Source: Okeania sp. SIO2C9
GTDB lineage: Bacteria > Cyanobacteriota > Cyanobacteriia > Cyanobacteriales > Microcoleaceae
DNA: 32,281 nucleotides
Assembly: GCF_010672455.1 (NCBI RefSeq)
Contig: NZ_JAAHGO010000001.1
Coordinates: 1-32,281, forward strand
Reading direction: 5' to 3'
A model generated the notes under the pieces. That model worked only from the letters and a program-made list of their open reading frames with translations, searched no databases and was not told where the DNA came from. The position numbers and the translations under genes are program-made. Positions 9,659-19,083 of the stretch are shown here, one piece after another. Positions within the stretch are counted from its first letter, which is position 1; every line of letters begins with the position of its first letter.

Positions 9659-9683
9659 CAGTGGGAGCAAGATGCTCCCACTG
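9659..9683. repeat. Small palindrome, GCAAGATGC core
   Basis: CAGTGGGAGCA-AGA-TGCTCCCACTG is a perfect 11-bp stem with a 3-nt loop. It is a longer member of the family at 3174-3190, read from the other strand. Confidence 0.85.
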
Positions 9684-9705
9684 TTGCTGATTCTGGGTAT
9701 GATGC

Positions 9706-9782
9706 AAGCCCCCCTAGCCCCCCAAAATTGGGGGGAATAAAACTCTAAAAGTCCCCCAAAATTGGGGGATGCGCGGGGGCTT
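9706..9782. repeat. Palindromic element with C/G-rich ends
   Basis: An outer inverted repeat (AAGCCCCC and GGGGGCTT) encloses two copies of CCCCCAAAATTGGGGG. The whole element can fold as a long hairpin with two sub-hairpins. It has no coding capacity and looks like a dispersed non-autonomous repeat. Confidence 0.8.
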
Positions 9783-9935
9783 TACCAGAACCAAACAATC
9801 GCACATTCATACTTCAATTCAGCAACGCCCTTCCTCCATACTAGGTATTCTTTTTTGCTGTATACCATTACTGGACTTACCCAATTATTTGTTGGGTTTC
9901 CTTTTGTCAACCCAACCTACAAAGTGACCAAAACT

Positions 9936-10508
9936 TCATCTAACTTCTGACTTCTGTACGGGTGATTCGCGAATCACCCCTACTTCTGACTTCACAAACT
10001 GCCCAGGTGTTAGTTGATTAGTTCCATTAGTCACAATCAAATCTCCCGGTTGCAATACCCCTCGCACCAGACTCCGGTCTCCCTCCGTATGCAACACCTC
10101 AACCATTCGTTTTTCAGTCTGATAAGTTCCCGCAGGTAAATCCAAATCTGACTGCGAAGGCGGTACAAGAGCATAACTTGCCAATAACCCCCGCTCTCCC
10201 CAAACTAAAGCAGAAGTAGGCAACCAATATCCTTCCATCCCATAAGTCTGATTTAATCCCAGACGAACAACAGTACCAGGAGCAATACTTTGAGGTAGTG
10301 CCAAAATCACACTTTGAGTCCGAGTCATAGAATCTACTTCTGGTAATATCGACAACACTCTGGCACTATAAATTCTCTCTCCCACCCTAACCTCCTGCTG
10401 ACTGCCAACTCTCAGACTGGAAGCATTCGCAGGCGGCACCCCAACTCTAACTTTCCTTTCACCACCTTCAACCAAACGCACAACACCCTGACCACCCGGT
10501 ATCCCCAA
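9936..10508 (-). pseudogene. C-terminal fragment of a second membrane fusion protein
   Basis: This frame encodes 190 aa. Residues 6 to about 170 match the C-terminal 165 residues of the MFP at 12204-14078 with only about eight differences (for example ANA/ANT, GER/GDR, TYG/TYE). It therefore carries the beta-barrel and membrane-proximal domains but no membrane anchor, lipoyl half or hairpin. Homology starts abruptly at GQGVVRL; upstream is unrelated C-rich sequence. The C-terminal tail (after PGQF) runs through a perfect palindrome, GGGTGATTCGCGAATCACCC (9960-9979), flanked by AGAAGT repeats, so the original end has been lost. It is best read as a truncated duplicate, probably non-functional, although the remaining frame is intact. 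Confidence 0.85.
9960..9979. repeat. 20-bp perfect palindrome
   Basis: GGGTGATTCGCGAATCACCC is fully self-complementary. It lies inside the altered 3' end of the MFP fragment, so it probably marks an insertion of a small dispersed repeat that replaced the original stop codon. Confidence 0.85.
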
Positions 10509-10582
10509 CCTCCCCCTCTCTTTTTAAATAGATTAAATAGCTCTCAAATGGCTTCTATATAGTAATAATCTTCCACTGAAAG

Positions 10583-12100
10583 TTAAGATTGATTCACTAT
10601 ATCTGTACGAACATAGTGAAGAAATTTTGAATCCGTTGTGTTTATAGATTGATAACCGTATTTTTCTAGAGCTTCCTGCATTTCAGGTTGTTTTAGAGTT
10701 CCGGTAAAACGAATCCACACTATTTGTTCTGGCTGATAACGCTCAATAATATCAATAAAAAATTCATCTTCGAGTTTTTCAGTTCGTACACGTTTGTTAG
10801 AGAGAACAGCTACTTCTGGGGGAATAGGTATCTGACTATAAACTGCATACATGGCATCATCGGTTAAAATATATTTATTATTCTTACTAAACTTCTGCAC
10901 AGATTCAAACAACTCCTGTTTAGGTGAAACAGTTGTACTGGATCGCAAATCAGCTACTGTTGGCATCGTTTCAAAAGAGTATCGCCAAAATGCTTGCCCA
11001 ATAGGGAATAGCCAGACAATCATTAGTATTAAAAGTAATAACTTTGACTTATTTGTATGGGATAAGTTTTTATTTCGCAACTGACTCAAAAAGTGCCAAA
11101 AAGGTAAACAGCTAATCCATACTAAAGGAAAAATAATTAGAGGATAATAAATCCACCAAACTGGTCTTTGTACAGAGAACTGCAAAAGCATTAGTCCTGA
11201 TAGAACTAAGGGAATTAAAACACGCCATATTTGATTTCTCAAACGAATAACTGATAATAATATACTGCTCAAACAAACTAACAAAAGTACTAGATCTGTC
11301 TGACTAGCTCTTTTAAATAACTTGAAAAGTGTTTCACTTCCGTAAAGGGGACGAGCATTTTTATGAAACTCTACTAAGAGATAGTAAGGAAATGGCCAAT
11401 AAGTAAGCATTAATAAGAAAAATCCAATTAAGATTACTCCTAGCCATAGCCAAGGGAACTTAAAGTTAGGGTTATTAGGTTCAAGATGTTTAGCTATAAT
11501 TTTTGAACAGCCAAATAAAACAACAATCAGTAGTGCTGTGAAAAACTTGATTGTCATTGCATAAGCAAAAATAATTCCACTTAAAACCATTAACCAAGAA
11601 CTTTTTCCTTTTCCCTTCAGTCCATAAAGGAAAAGTAGTATTCCCACTATACCCAGAGCTAATGATGGCATATCGATGGTAATAACAGTAATTGCTGGTA
11701 GAAAGCGTACTGTCGAGCTAAACAATAAAACCCCAAAAATTGCGGTTGGTCGGTCAAAAAAAAGTTTGAGAATCCAGTAAAAAGCTACAATTCCTGCTGC
11801 TGCCAGTAGTAAAGCTAGTATCTTAGCAGCTAAAAGAGACCTTCCAAACAAAGCAGTCCAGATATATAGTAACCATGTCCACCCTGGAGGGTGATCGCTC
11901 CAAACTTCACGGTAAAGAGTAAAACCTTGTAAGACATGAAAAAGACGACTGAATTCAATTGCTTCATCTGTATTATAAAACCACTTGTATTCAAAAGGTG
12001 TTAATAAAATACCCATCAAGATAACAAGAAGCACAATTAATACACTGATGATAAAATCTTTATTAACAAATTTTCTCATCCTCATTGAGGTTGTATTCAT
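10583..12100 (-). CDS. GT-C family glycosyltransferase (PMT_2/ArnT-like)
   Basis: This 505-aa integral membrane protein has about ten to eleven hydrophobic segments up to residue ~370 and a soluble C-terminal part. After TM1 the first extracytoplasmic loop contains NTDEAIEF (Asp45-Glu46) and SDHPPGW (His70). An acidic pair followed by HPP is the typical signature of lipid-phosphate-sugar-using GT-C enzymes of the dolichyl-phosphate-mannose mannosyltransferase group. It probably moves a sugar from a polyprenyl-phosphate carrier to a lipid, glycan or protein outside the cytoplasm; the acceptor is unknown. It lies between the full MFP gene (104 bp upstream) and the MFP fragment (74 bp downstream), all on the minus strand. 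The start ATG at 12100 has no strong ribosome-binding site; ATGs at codons 6 and 8 are alternatives. Confidence 0.82.
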   Translation of the reverse strand: MNTTSMRMRKFVNKDFIISVLIVLLVILMGILLTPFEYKWFYNTDEAIEFSRLFHVLQGFTLYREVWSDHPPGWTWLLYIWTALFGRSLLAAKILALLLAAAGIVAFYWILKLFFDRPTAIFGVLLFSSTVRFLPAITVITIDMPSLALGIVGILLFLYGLKGKGKSSWLMVLSGIIFAYAMTIKFFTALLIVVLFGCSKIIAKHLEPNNPNFKFPWLWLGVILIGFFLLMLTYWPFPYYLLVEFHKNARPLYGSETLFKLFKRASQTDLVLLLVCLSSILLSVIRLRNQIWRVLIPLVLSGLMLLQFSVQRPVWWIYYPLIIFPLVWISCLPFWHFLSQLRNKNLSHTNKSKLLLLILMIVWLFPIGQAFWRYSFETMPTVADLRSSTTVSPKQELFESVQKFSKNNKYILTDDAMYAVYSQIPIPPEVAVLSNKRVRTEKLEDEFFIDIIERYQPEQIVWIRFTGTLKQPEMQEALEKYGYQSINTTDSKFLHYVRTDIVNQS

Positions 12101-12203
12101 GAATTTTTCGGGTAAACATTAGATACTAATCTATAGTATTATAAAAACTTGCAGATGTTGTAATAGGATTTTTTACTCAATTACATGGAAATACCATGTG
12201 TTT

Positions 12204-14078
12204 TTATTGCAGATAGCGAACCAACTGACCAGGAGCTAATTGATTAGTTCCATTAGTCACAACCAAATCTCCCGGTTGCAATACTCCCCGCACCAAACTC
12301 CGGTCTCCCTCTGTATGTAACACCTCAACCATTCGTTTTTCAGTCTGATAAGTTCCCGCAGGTAAATCCAAATCTGACTGCGAAGGCGGTACCAGAGCAT
12401 AACTTGCCAACAACCCCCGCTCTCCCCAAACTAAAGCAGAAGTAGGCAACCAATATCCTTCCATCTCATAAGTCTGATTTAATCCCAGACGAACAACAGT
12501 ACCAGGTGCAATACTTTGAGGTAGTGCCAAAATCACACTTTGGGTACGAGTCATAGAATCTACTTCTGGTAATATCGACAACACTCTTGCATTATAAATT
12601 CTGTCTCCCACCCGAACTTCCTGCTGAGTGCCAACTCTCAGACTGGAAGTATTCGCAGGCGGCACCCCAACCCGAACTTTCCTTTCACCACCCTCAACCA
12701 AACGCACAACACCCTGACCAGCATTAACCACAACTCCCTCATCTAAATGGCGGACTGAAACAGTACCGGAAAAAGGTGCAAATAGAGTACTCTTTCTCAG
12801 AACAACATCAATTTCAGAAATTTGTGCCTCGAAACGTCTAATTTCTGCTTGTTGAGCTTCTATTTGTTCGCGACGAGTTCCAGCAATAAGTTCGTCTAAC
12901 TGACTTTGCACCTGACCTACCCTAGCTCGTTGAGCTTCTATTTGTTCACTGCGAGTTCCAGCAATAAGTTCGTCTAACTGACTTTGCACCTGACCTACCC
13001 TAGCTCGTTGAGCTTCTATCTGTTCCCTACGAGTTCCAGCAATAAGTTCGTCTAACTGACTTTGCGCTTGACCTACCCGCGCTTGTTGAGCTTCTACTTG
13101 TTCCCTACGAGTTCCTGTTTCCAGTTTCTCTAGTTCGCTCTTTGCTTGCTCCAGTCTTGCTTGTAAAGTATCTGCTTGGGTTGAAGCTTCGTCAAACTGC
13201 TCTTGAGAAATTGCTCCTTCGGTATAAAGTTCTTCACGTCGTTTCTCCTGAAGGCGAGCGAGATTTAGTTGTTCTTCTAAGTCCAAAACTCCCGAACGAG
13301 CAACTTCAATATCTTCAGTACGCGGTCCGGTTTGCAACTCCTGCAATTTGGCTTGTTCTTGGAGTAGGGATGCACGAGTCGCTGCTATTACTTCTGGTCT
13401 CGGTCCAGTTTGCAACTCCTGTAATTTGGCTTGTTCTTGGAGTAGGGATGCGCGAGTCGCTGCTATTACTTCTGGTCTCGGTCCAGTTTGCAACTCCCGT
13501 AATTTTGCTTGTTCTTGGGCCAGGGATGCACGGGTGGCTGCAATTACTTCTGGCCTTGCTCCGTTTTCTAGTTCTTTGAGAGTGGCGATCGCTCTATCTT
13601 TCTGTGCTATTAATACTGCTTTTTGAGCTTTTGTTTGGCTAGTGTCCAGTTGAGCGATCGCTGTTCCTTTAGTTACTTCTTCTCCTTCTTCTATATATAT
13701 AGATGTGAGTAAACCAGATTGTTCAAAACCTAATTCGCTGGTTCTTTTCGCTTCTACAATTCCTGTGTAATTTTGGGAAACGGAATAGGAATTTACTAAT
13801 TTAATTGGGATAGCTTGAACGGATAGGATATTAGGAAGAGTGGTTTCTAAGTTTGGTTTGGCAGAAATATTCCGCTCCTGAATAAATTTTAGACCGCCAA
13901 AAGCTATTCCTAAAGTCACCAATACGAGGCCAACGCGAAGAAATTTTCTATCCTTGACTTTAGGTTTGAAATTAGTGACTTCTGACTGAATTGGTAAAGT
14001 TTCCATCTTTTCAGTTAAGATTTCCACTTTGCCATTAATTTCATGGGGTTTAGAGTCTAGCAAATTATTCTCTTTCAT
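12204..14078 (-). CDS. Membrane fusion protein (HlyD/AcrA type) with extended hairpin
   Basis: This is a 624-aa periplasmic adaptor, long for the family (about 370-480). A cytoplasmic tail is followed by one membrane helix (about 47-66), a first lipoyl half (GFEQSGLLTSIYIEEGEEVTKG), a coiled-coil hairpin (about 150-425), the second lipoyl half (STLFAPFSGTVSVRHLDEG), and beta-barrel and membrane-proximal domains to the end. The ascending arm has three near-identical 26-residue repeats (GPRPEVIAATRASLLQEQAK type, 173-250) and a degenerate fourth. The descending arm has GTRREQIEAQRARVGQVQSQ-type repeats at 322-399 and a degenerate fourth. The tip carries R280-x3-L284-x6-S291, the RLS motif through which such adaptors bind TolC-like channels. 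The partner pump is probably the RND protein at 3241-6354; an ABC exporter elsewhere cannot be excluded. Confidence 0.92.
   Translation of the reverse strand: MKENNLLDSKPHEINGKVEILTEKMETLPIQSEVTNFKPKVKDRKFLRVGLVLVTLGIAFGGLKFIQERNISAKPNLETTLPNILSVQAIPIKLVNSYSVSQNYTGIVEAKRTSELGFEQSGLLTSIYIEEGEEVTKGTAIAQLDTSQTKAQKAVLIAQKDRAIATLKELENGARPEVIAATRASLAQEQAKLRELQTGPRPEVIAATRASLLQEQAKLQELQTGPRPEVIAATRASLLQEQAKLQELQTGPRTEDIEVARSGVLDLEEQLNLARLQEKRREELYTEGAISQEQFDEASTQADTLQARLEQAKSELEKLETGTRREQVEAQQARVGQAQSQLDELIAGTRREQIEAQRARVGQVQSQLDELIAGTRSEQIEAQRARVGQVQSQLDELIAGTRREQIEAQQAEIRRFEAQISEIDVVLRKSTLFAPFSGTVSVRHLDEGVVVNAGQGVVRLVEGGERKVRVGVPPANTSSLRVGTQQEVRVGDRIYNARVLSILPEVDSMTRTQSVILALPQSIAPGTVVRLGLNQTYEMEGYWLPTSALVWGERGLLASYALVPPSQSDLDLPAGTYQTEKRMVEVLHTEGDRSLVRGVLQPGDLVVTNGTNQLAPGQLVRYLQ
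12804..13115 (-). repeat. 78-bp tandem repeats, descending hairpin arm
   Basis: Four 26-codon units encode the descending arm of the MFP hairpin. The first three (12882-13115) are nearly identical in DNA; the fourth diverges after about ten codons. Confidence 0.88.
13329..13562 (-). repeat. 78-bp tandem repeats, ascending hairpin arm
   Basis: Three nearly identical 26-codon units encode the ascending arm of the MFP hairpin. Their sequence is unrelated to the descending-arm repeats but has the same length. Confidence 0.88.
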
Positions 14079-14740
14079 TGCTTTAAAATTTAGCTTAAGT
14101 AGAGATTATAAAATTTTTGTTAAGTTAGATTAAAATGGGGATTTAAAACAATCGTTTGATTTATTTTTATTAAAACATACGTTTGAAATAATTGCAAAGG
14201 GAAGGAAGAAGGCAGAAGGCAGAAGGCAAAGGGCAGAAGGCAGAAGGGAAAGAAAGGTTCAAAATGGGAATTGCTATATAATATCAAGTCTCATTAATGA
14301 GCTGTAATTATCTTTAGTCATCTAAAGATGACTTCTGTTGTGAGCCAAGAAATTTATTTCCTGGCGGATGACTTGGCACGGGAGCAAGATGTTCCCACTG
14401 CCGTACCTTATAACAAAAATATAGCAATGAGCGCTGGTATATTTACAAATTGCAGGAGAGGCCAAATAGCTAAAAGTCTTATATTATCGCTAATTTATTC
14501 CCCCTGTTGCCTGTTGCCTGTTGCCTGTTGCCTGTTGCCTGTTGCCTGCGCACAGCGCTATAATGCAATGCACCAGCTTTTTTTTATGTCAATCAAGGCG
14601 CGGATCGACTTGTCGCAACTAAATCAAGCCTAAGCTTTATCTCCAAGAAACCCATCCAATTTGAGGTAGTGTGATACGATTAAAACCTAAAAATACATGA
14701 TATTAATGATAAAATCTGACATCAAAATAGACTACTGTTA
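14079..14740. other. Intergenic, divergent, with short tandem repeats
   Basis: This spacer separates the divergent MFP and porin genes and must hold both promoters. It contains an AGAAGGC array (about 14197-14258), an imperfect GCAAGATG-core palindrome (14380-14396, one G-T pair), and a GTTGCCT array (14503-14548). An open frame through the last array is repeat-derived and I do not call it a gene. Confidence 0.65.
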
Positions 14741-14752
14741 GGGAGAAATGTT

Positions 14753-16399
14753 TTGCAAATATTGAAAATTCATGGTATTTATAAAAAAAATCATAATCGT
14801 AAAATATGTATCCTTATTAGCTTGATTTTAATCAATTTGTCATGTTTAAGCACTCGTCGTAGTCTGGCCACAGAAGAAAAGCAAGAGCTGATGGGAGAAA
14901 TTCAAAAGTATGCTGAAGAATTTAGTAATTCTAAATCTAATGACCCCATTACTCAACAAATACCTGTTTACCAACTAGATGATATTTTACCCTCCGACTG
15001 GGCCTATGAAGCATTAATAAGTTTACGCGATCGCTATGACTGTCTCTCCGGTTATCCTGACAATACTTACCGAGGCAACCGCCCCATCACCAGATATGAA
15101 TTTGCAGCAGCTGTAAACGCTTGTTGGCAAACCATTGAAAGTTTCCTGGCAGAAAACCAAGCAGAATTAATTCAACAAGACGACCTGATAGTTATCGAAA
15201 GACTTATACAAGATTTTCAGGTGGAAATAGCTAATCTTAAAGCACGCACTGAGGGTTTAGAAAATCGAGTGGATGCTTTAGAAGCACAACAGTTTTCCAC
15301 TACTACCAAATTAAATGGTCAGACAATTTTTGCCGTGAATGCTGGTGGGTTTGATGGCGATCGACTCATTGACCCCAATGGAATAGAGCTTGCAGACGAA
15401 AACCCTCAAGCGACCTTTCTCTATCGAGTAGCTTTGGATTTTGATACCAGTTTCCGAGGTACAGACTTATTAAAACTACGGGTTGATACAGGAAGTAATG
15501 GCTTTATTGATAACGCTACAGCTATACTCGAACCCAACTTTGGCAGTATTCTAGATTTCTCCAAACGCCCCCCACGAAATGACGATGTTGGTATTGGGAG
15601 AGTATTCTACAGTTTTCAGGTCGTGGAAAATTTGTCTCTATCTATCGGACCGTTAATTGAAGCGTTGGATTATATAGATAATAATAGTTACGCTGATTTA
15701 AGTTTTCGCGACTTCTCCACAGAAAACCTAGTTTATAACTACGTTGCATTTCCTGTTAATGGCATTGGTGGTGGAGCAATATTAGAATGGAATCCTGGTG
15801 GCAGTGCTTTTAATCTTCGTGCTTTATACATTGCCCCAGACTCAGCTAACCCTTCCCAAAACGGTCAAGGTCCGTTGCCAGTTTCTGTGTTTACATCACT
15901 ACTCTATTCTGATGGCAGGGGTTCGCGGGGTCTATTTGGTTTTCATCAAGGAATGGTGGAGTTTGAATATAATCCTTCCTCTAGATTTAGTCTACGTTTG
16001 CTTTACAGTGGAGGAAAAGTTTTTGCTCGCAATTTTGATGCGGTGGGAGTGAATTTTGAGTGGGGTTTTTCTGCCAAGTTTGCTGTTTTTGGTCGCTATG
16101 GTTATAGCAGCTATGACGATACAGATTTTGGGGATATTAATCCTAATTATTGGATGGCAGGTCTTTCTGGATTAGATGTTTTGCAAGAAGGCGATCGCTT
16201 GGGAGTAGCAGTTGGACAGCCTTTTGTTGTGGATGAAATTGGTAATTCAACTCAGACAAATTTGGAAGTTTTTTATAATTATGCAGTGAACGATAATATT
16301 CAGATTTCTCCTGTTTTGCAAGTTGTTTTTGATCCTAGTAATCAAAAAAGTAATGGTACGATTTTTACTGGTACGTTACGCACTGTTTTTTATTTTTGA
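14753..16399 (+). CDS. Iron-uptake-type porin (SLH-OprB)
   Basis: This 548-aa outer-membrane protein starts with a signal peptide (hydrophobic core about 18-30). An SLH domain follows at about 75-125 (ILPSDWAYEALISLRDRYDC, then GYPDNTYRGNRPITRYEFAA), which in cyanobacteria anchors such porins to the peptidoglycan-linked polymer. Next come a short coiled coil (about 145-180) and an OprB-like beta-barrel (about 185-548) ending in the aromatic pair Tyr-Phe, as expected for barrel assembly. Members of this family are associated with permeation of inorganic iron and small solutes. The start is TTG at 14753 with GGGAG at 14741-14745; the nearest ATG (14748) is out of frame and stops after five codons, and the first in-frame ATG would remove the signal peptide. 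Its last 38 codons begin the repeat array downstream. Confidence 0.92.
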   Translation: MQILKIHGIYKKNHNRKICILISLILINLSCLSTRRSLATEEKQELMGEIQKYAEEFSNSKSNDPITQQIPVYQLDDILPSDWAYEALISLRDRYDCLSGYPDNTYRGNRPITRYEFAAAVNACWQTIESFLAENQAELIQQDDLIVIERLIQDFQVEIANLKARTEGLENRVDALEAQQFSTTTKLNGQTIFAVNAGGFDGDRLIDPNGIELADENPQATFLYRVALDFDTSFRGTDLLKLRVDTGSNGFIDNATAILEPNFGSILDFSKRPPRNDDVGIGRVFYSFQVVENLSLSIGPLIEALDYIDNNSYADLSFRDFSTENLVYNYVAFPVNGIGGGAILEWNPGGSAFNLRALYIAPDSANPSQNGQGPLPVSVFTSLLYSDGRGSRGLFGFHQGMVEFEYNPSSRFSLRLLYSGGKVFARNFDAVGVNFEWGFSAKFAVFGRYGYSSYDDTDFGDINPNYWMAGLSGLDVLQEGDRLGVAVGQPFVVDEIGNSTQTNLEVFYNYAVNDNIQISPVLQVVFDPSNQKSNGTIFTGTLRTVFYF

Positions 16400-17285
16400 A
16401 GAAAGTTTTAGGTAGTAGGTTTTAGGTGGAGAGTTAGGACAGATCAAAAGCTTAAAACTCAGACAAACCAATATTTTTCCTGATTCCTTCTTCCCTCTTC
16501 CTTCTTCCTTCTGGTAGCGGTGAATGATAATATTCAGATTTCTCCTGTTTTACAAGTTGTTTTTGATCCTAGTAATCAAAAAAGTAATGGTACGATTTTT
16601 ACTGGTACGTTACGCACTGTTTTTTATTTTTGAAGAAAGTTTTAGGTAGTAGGTTTTAGGTGGAGAGTTAGGAAAGATCAAAAGCTTAAAACTCAGACAA
16701 ACCAATATTTTTCCTGATTCCTTCTTCCCTCTTCCTTCTTCCTTCTGGTAGCAGTGAACGATAATATTCAGATTTCTCCTGTTTTACAAGTTGTTTTTGA
16801 TTCTAGTAATCAAAAAAGTAATGGTACGATTTTTACTGGTACGTTACGCACTGTTTTTTATTTTTGAAGAAAGTTTTAGGTAGTAGGTTTTAGGTGGAGA
16901 GTTAGGAAAGATCAAAAGCTTAAAACTCAGACAAACCAATATTTTTCCTGATTCCTTCTTCCCTCTTCCTTCTTCCTTCTGGTAGCAGTGAACGATAATA
17001 TTCAGATTTCTCTTGTTTTGCAAGTTGTTTTTGACCCTAGTAATCAAAAAAGTAATGGTACGATTTTTACTGGTACATTACGGACTGTTTTTTTCAGATT
17101 TCTCCTGTTTTGCAAGTTGTTTTTGACCCTAGTAATCAAAAAAGTAATGGTACGATTTTTACTGGTACGTTACGCACTGTTTTTTATTTTTGAAAAAGGT
17201 GGTAGGTGGTAGGTGGAGAGTTAGGACAGATCAAAAGCTTAAAACTCCGACAAAGCAATATTTTTCCTGATTCCCTCTTCTACCA
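16283..17285 (+). repeat. 234-bp tandem array of the porin 3' end
   Basis: The last 38 codons of the porin plus stop (117 bp) and the next 117 bp form a unit that is repeated. Units start at 16283 (inside the gene), 16517, 16751 and 16985, each exactly 234 bp apart. The fourth is cut at about 17092 and joined at a T-run to a fifth partial copy (17093-17285) lacking the first 16 bases. Most base changes in the coding half are silent (GCA/GCG, AAC/AAT, TTG/TTA, CCC/CCT, ACG/ACA, CGC/CGG); only Pro to Ser and Pro to Leu are not. Units 2 and 3 keep the frame through VFYF-stop but have no start or promoter of their own. Confidence 0.92.
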
Positions 17286-17480
17286 AGCGTGAAAAAAGAA
17301 TGTTACAAATAGTAAGGAGTATTAAAATAATTTATAGGAAATATCTATTGGACGAAAAATATAAATTACTATGTAAAAAATGGTATAAAACCTATTTCTT
17401 CTGTCTCCTGACTCCTGTCTCCTGACTCCTAAGCAGTAACCTAAATATTTGTAGCAAAGGTTTATCAAACTGGTATTCCT
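17286..17480 (+). repeat. MITE-like element, copy A of the ACCAATTTG family
   Basis: The left end reads GAAAAAAGAATGTTACAAAT and the right end TTTGTAGCAAAGGTTTATCA followed by AACTGGTATT; these are imperfect inverted repeats. The body contains ACTCCTG heptamers at 17402-17432. The same ends occur at 18587-18787 (opposite orientation) and 29209-29602. Confidence 0.65.
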
Positions 17481-17532
17481 TCTTCCTTCTGCTATATAGT
17501 ATTATTTTCCCAGTTACTACCAGATAAAAAAT

Positions 17533-18448
17533 ATGAATGGTGATGAATTAATCCAACGTTACCAAGCTGGAGAAAGAGATTTTTCTGGTGTGGTATTAGA
17601 ACATCTGGCATTAAGCAATATTTCTCTAGAAGAAATTAACCTCAGTTCTGTCAACCTCGAAAGCTCAGAATTGCAAAATGTCAATTTACATAATGCGAAT
17701 TTAAGTCATGTTGACTTAGAAGGAATATCTTGGCAAAATATAGATTTAACCAATGCAGATTTAACAGATACATCTTATGACCATAGCACCATAGAAAATT
17801 CTAATTTAACTAATGCTAATTTAACTCAAATGTGGGGTTTTCAATCAACTTTTATGCGCTGTAATTTGAGTGGTGCAAATATTAGTCATGCTCAATTAAG
17901 TCAAGTTGGTTTTGATGATTGATTGTAACTTGAACAATGCTAATTTCAGTCACACGACTTTTGATGGTATTTATATTCTGGGTTCAAATCTGAGTAATGC
18001 CGATCTTAGTCATGCTCAAATTAAAGCTATTTCTGGTTGGAGTGAAGCTAACTATTCTAATGTTAATTTTCAGAATGCTTGGTACTTAGATCCACAAGAT
18101 ATACCATCAGATATTGACCCTGATGAAGCAGGATTAATGTTTATTGGTGATGGGAGCGATCTGAGTGGCAAAGATTTAAGCAATGTAGATTTATCCGAAC
18201 AAGAAATAAATTCTGCTAATTTTAGTAATGCTAATTTAAGTGGGGCAAATTTGAGTGATACAGACTTGAGCGATACAGATTTTACTAATGCCAATTTAGA
18301 AAATGCTGAGTTAAGTTATTCAAATTTAACTAATGCTAATTTTACTAATGCTAACCTTAATAATGCCAACTTAAACAACGTAATTTTTGATAATACAATT
18401 ATGCCAGACGGCAATATTCGGAACTTTGGCAGTGATGAAAAAGAATGA
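17533..18448 (+). pseudogene. Pentapeptide-repeat protein, frameshifted copy
   Basis: This gene is a close paralogue of the one at 19084-20046. The first 130 codons (MNGDELIQRYQAGERDFSGV onward) are followed by a TGA at 17920-17922. The frame then continues in +1 from about 17906 to 18448. The cause is visible: TTTGATGATT-GATTGTAAC here against TTTGATGATTGTAAC in the intact copy, a 4-bp GATT duplication. Both halves are rich in A(N/D)LSNA-type pentapeptides, which fold as a right-handed quadrilateral beta helix. The region before the ATG reads ACCAGATAAA where the intact copy has ACCGGAGAAA, so the ribosome-binding site is also weaker. Probably a recently inactivated gene. Confidence 0.88.
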
Positions 18449-19070
<622 letters not shown>

Positions 19071-19083
19071 GGAGAAAAAAAAT

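Larger units (their letters stand above)
9482..9935. other. Intergenic with several palindromic repeats
   Basis: This 450-bp spacer holds the upstream region of the TPR-CHAT gene and two palindromic elements described separately. A CAACCCAAC motif occurs near 9580 and again near 9908. No gene is supported. Confidence 0.6.

Noticed and set aside
9762-9950. 62-aa open frame after a palindromic element
   Set aside because: It lacks a ribosome-binding site and recognisable protein features, and overlaps repeats.
13142-13626. Plus-strand open frames opposite the MFP gene
   Set aside because: They are mirror readings of the 78-bp coding repeats on the other strand.
14328-14633. 101-aa open frame between MFP and porin
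   Set aside because: It runs through the GTTGCCT array and a dispersed palindrome; the translation is repeat-derived.
16988-17212. 74-aa open frame in the porin array
   Set aside because: It is two truncated cassettes joined out of frame, not a gene.
16283-17285. CRISPR-like array
   Set aside because: The period is 234 bp, the repeats are long and coding, and there are no unique spacers.
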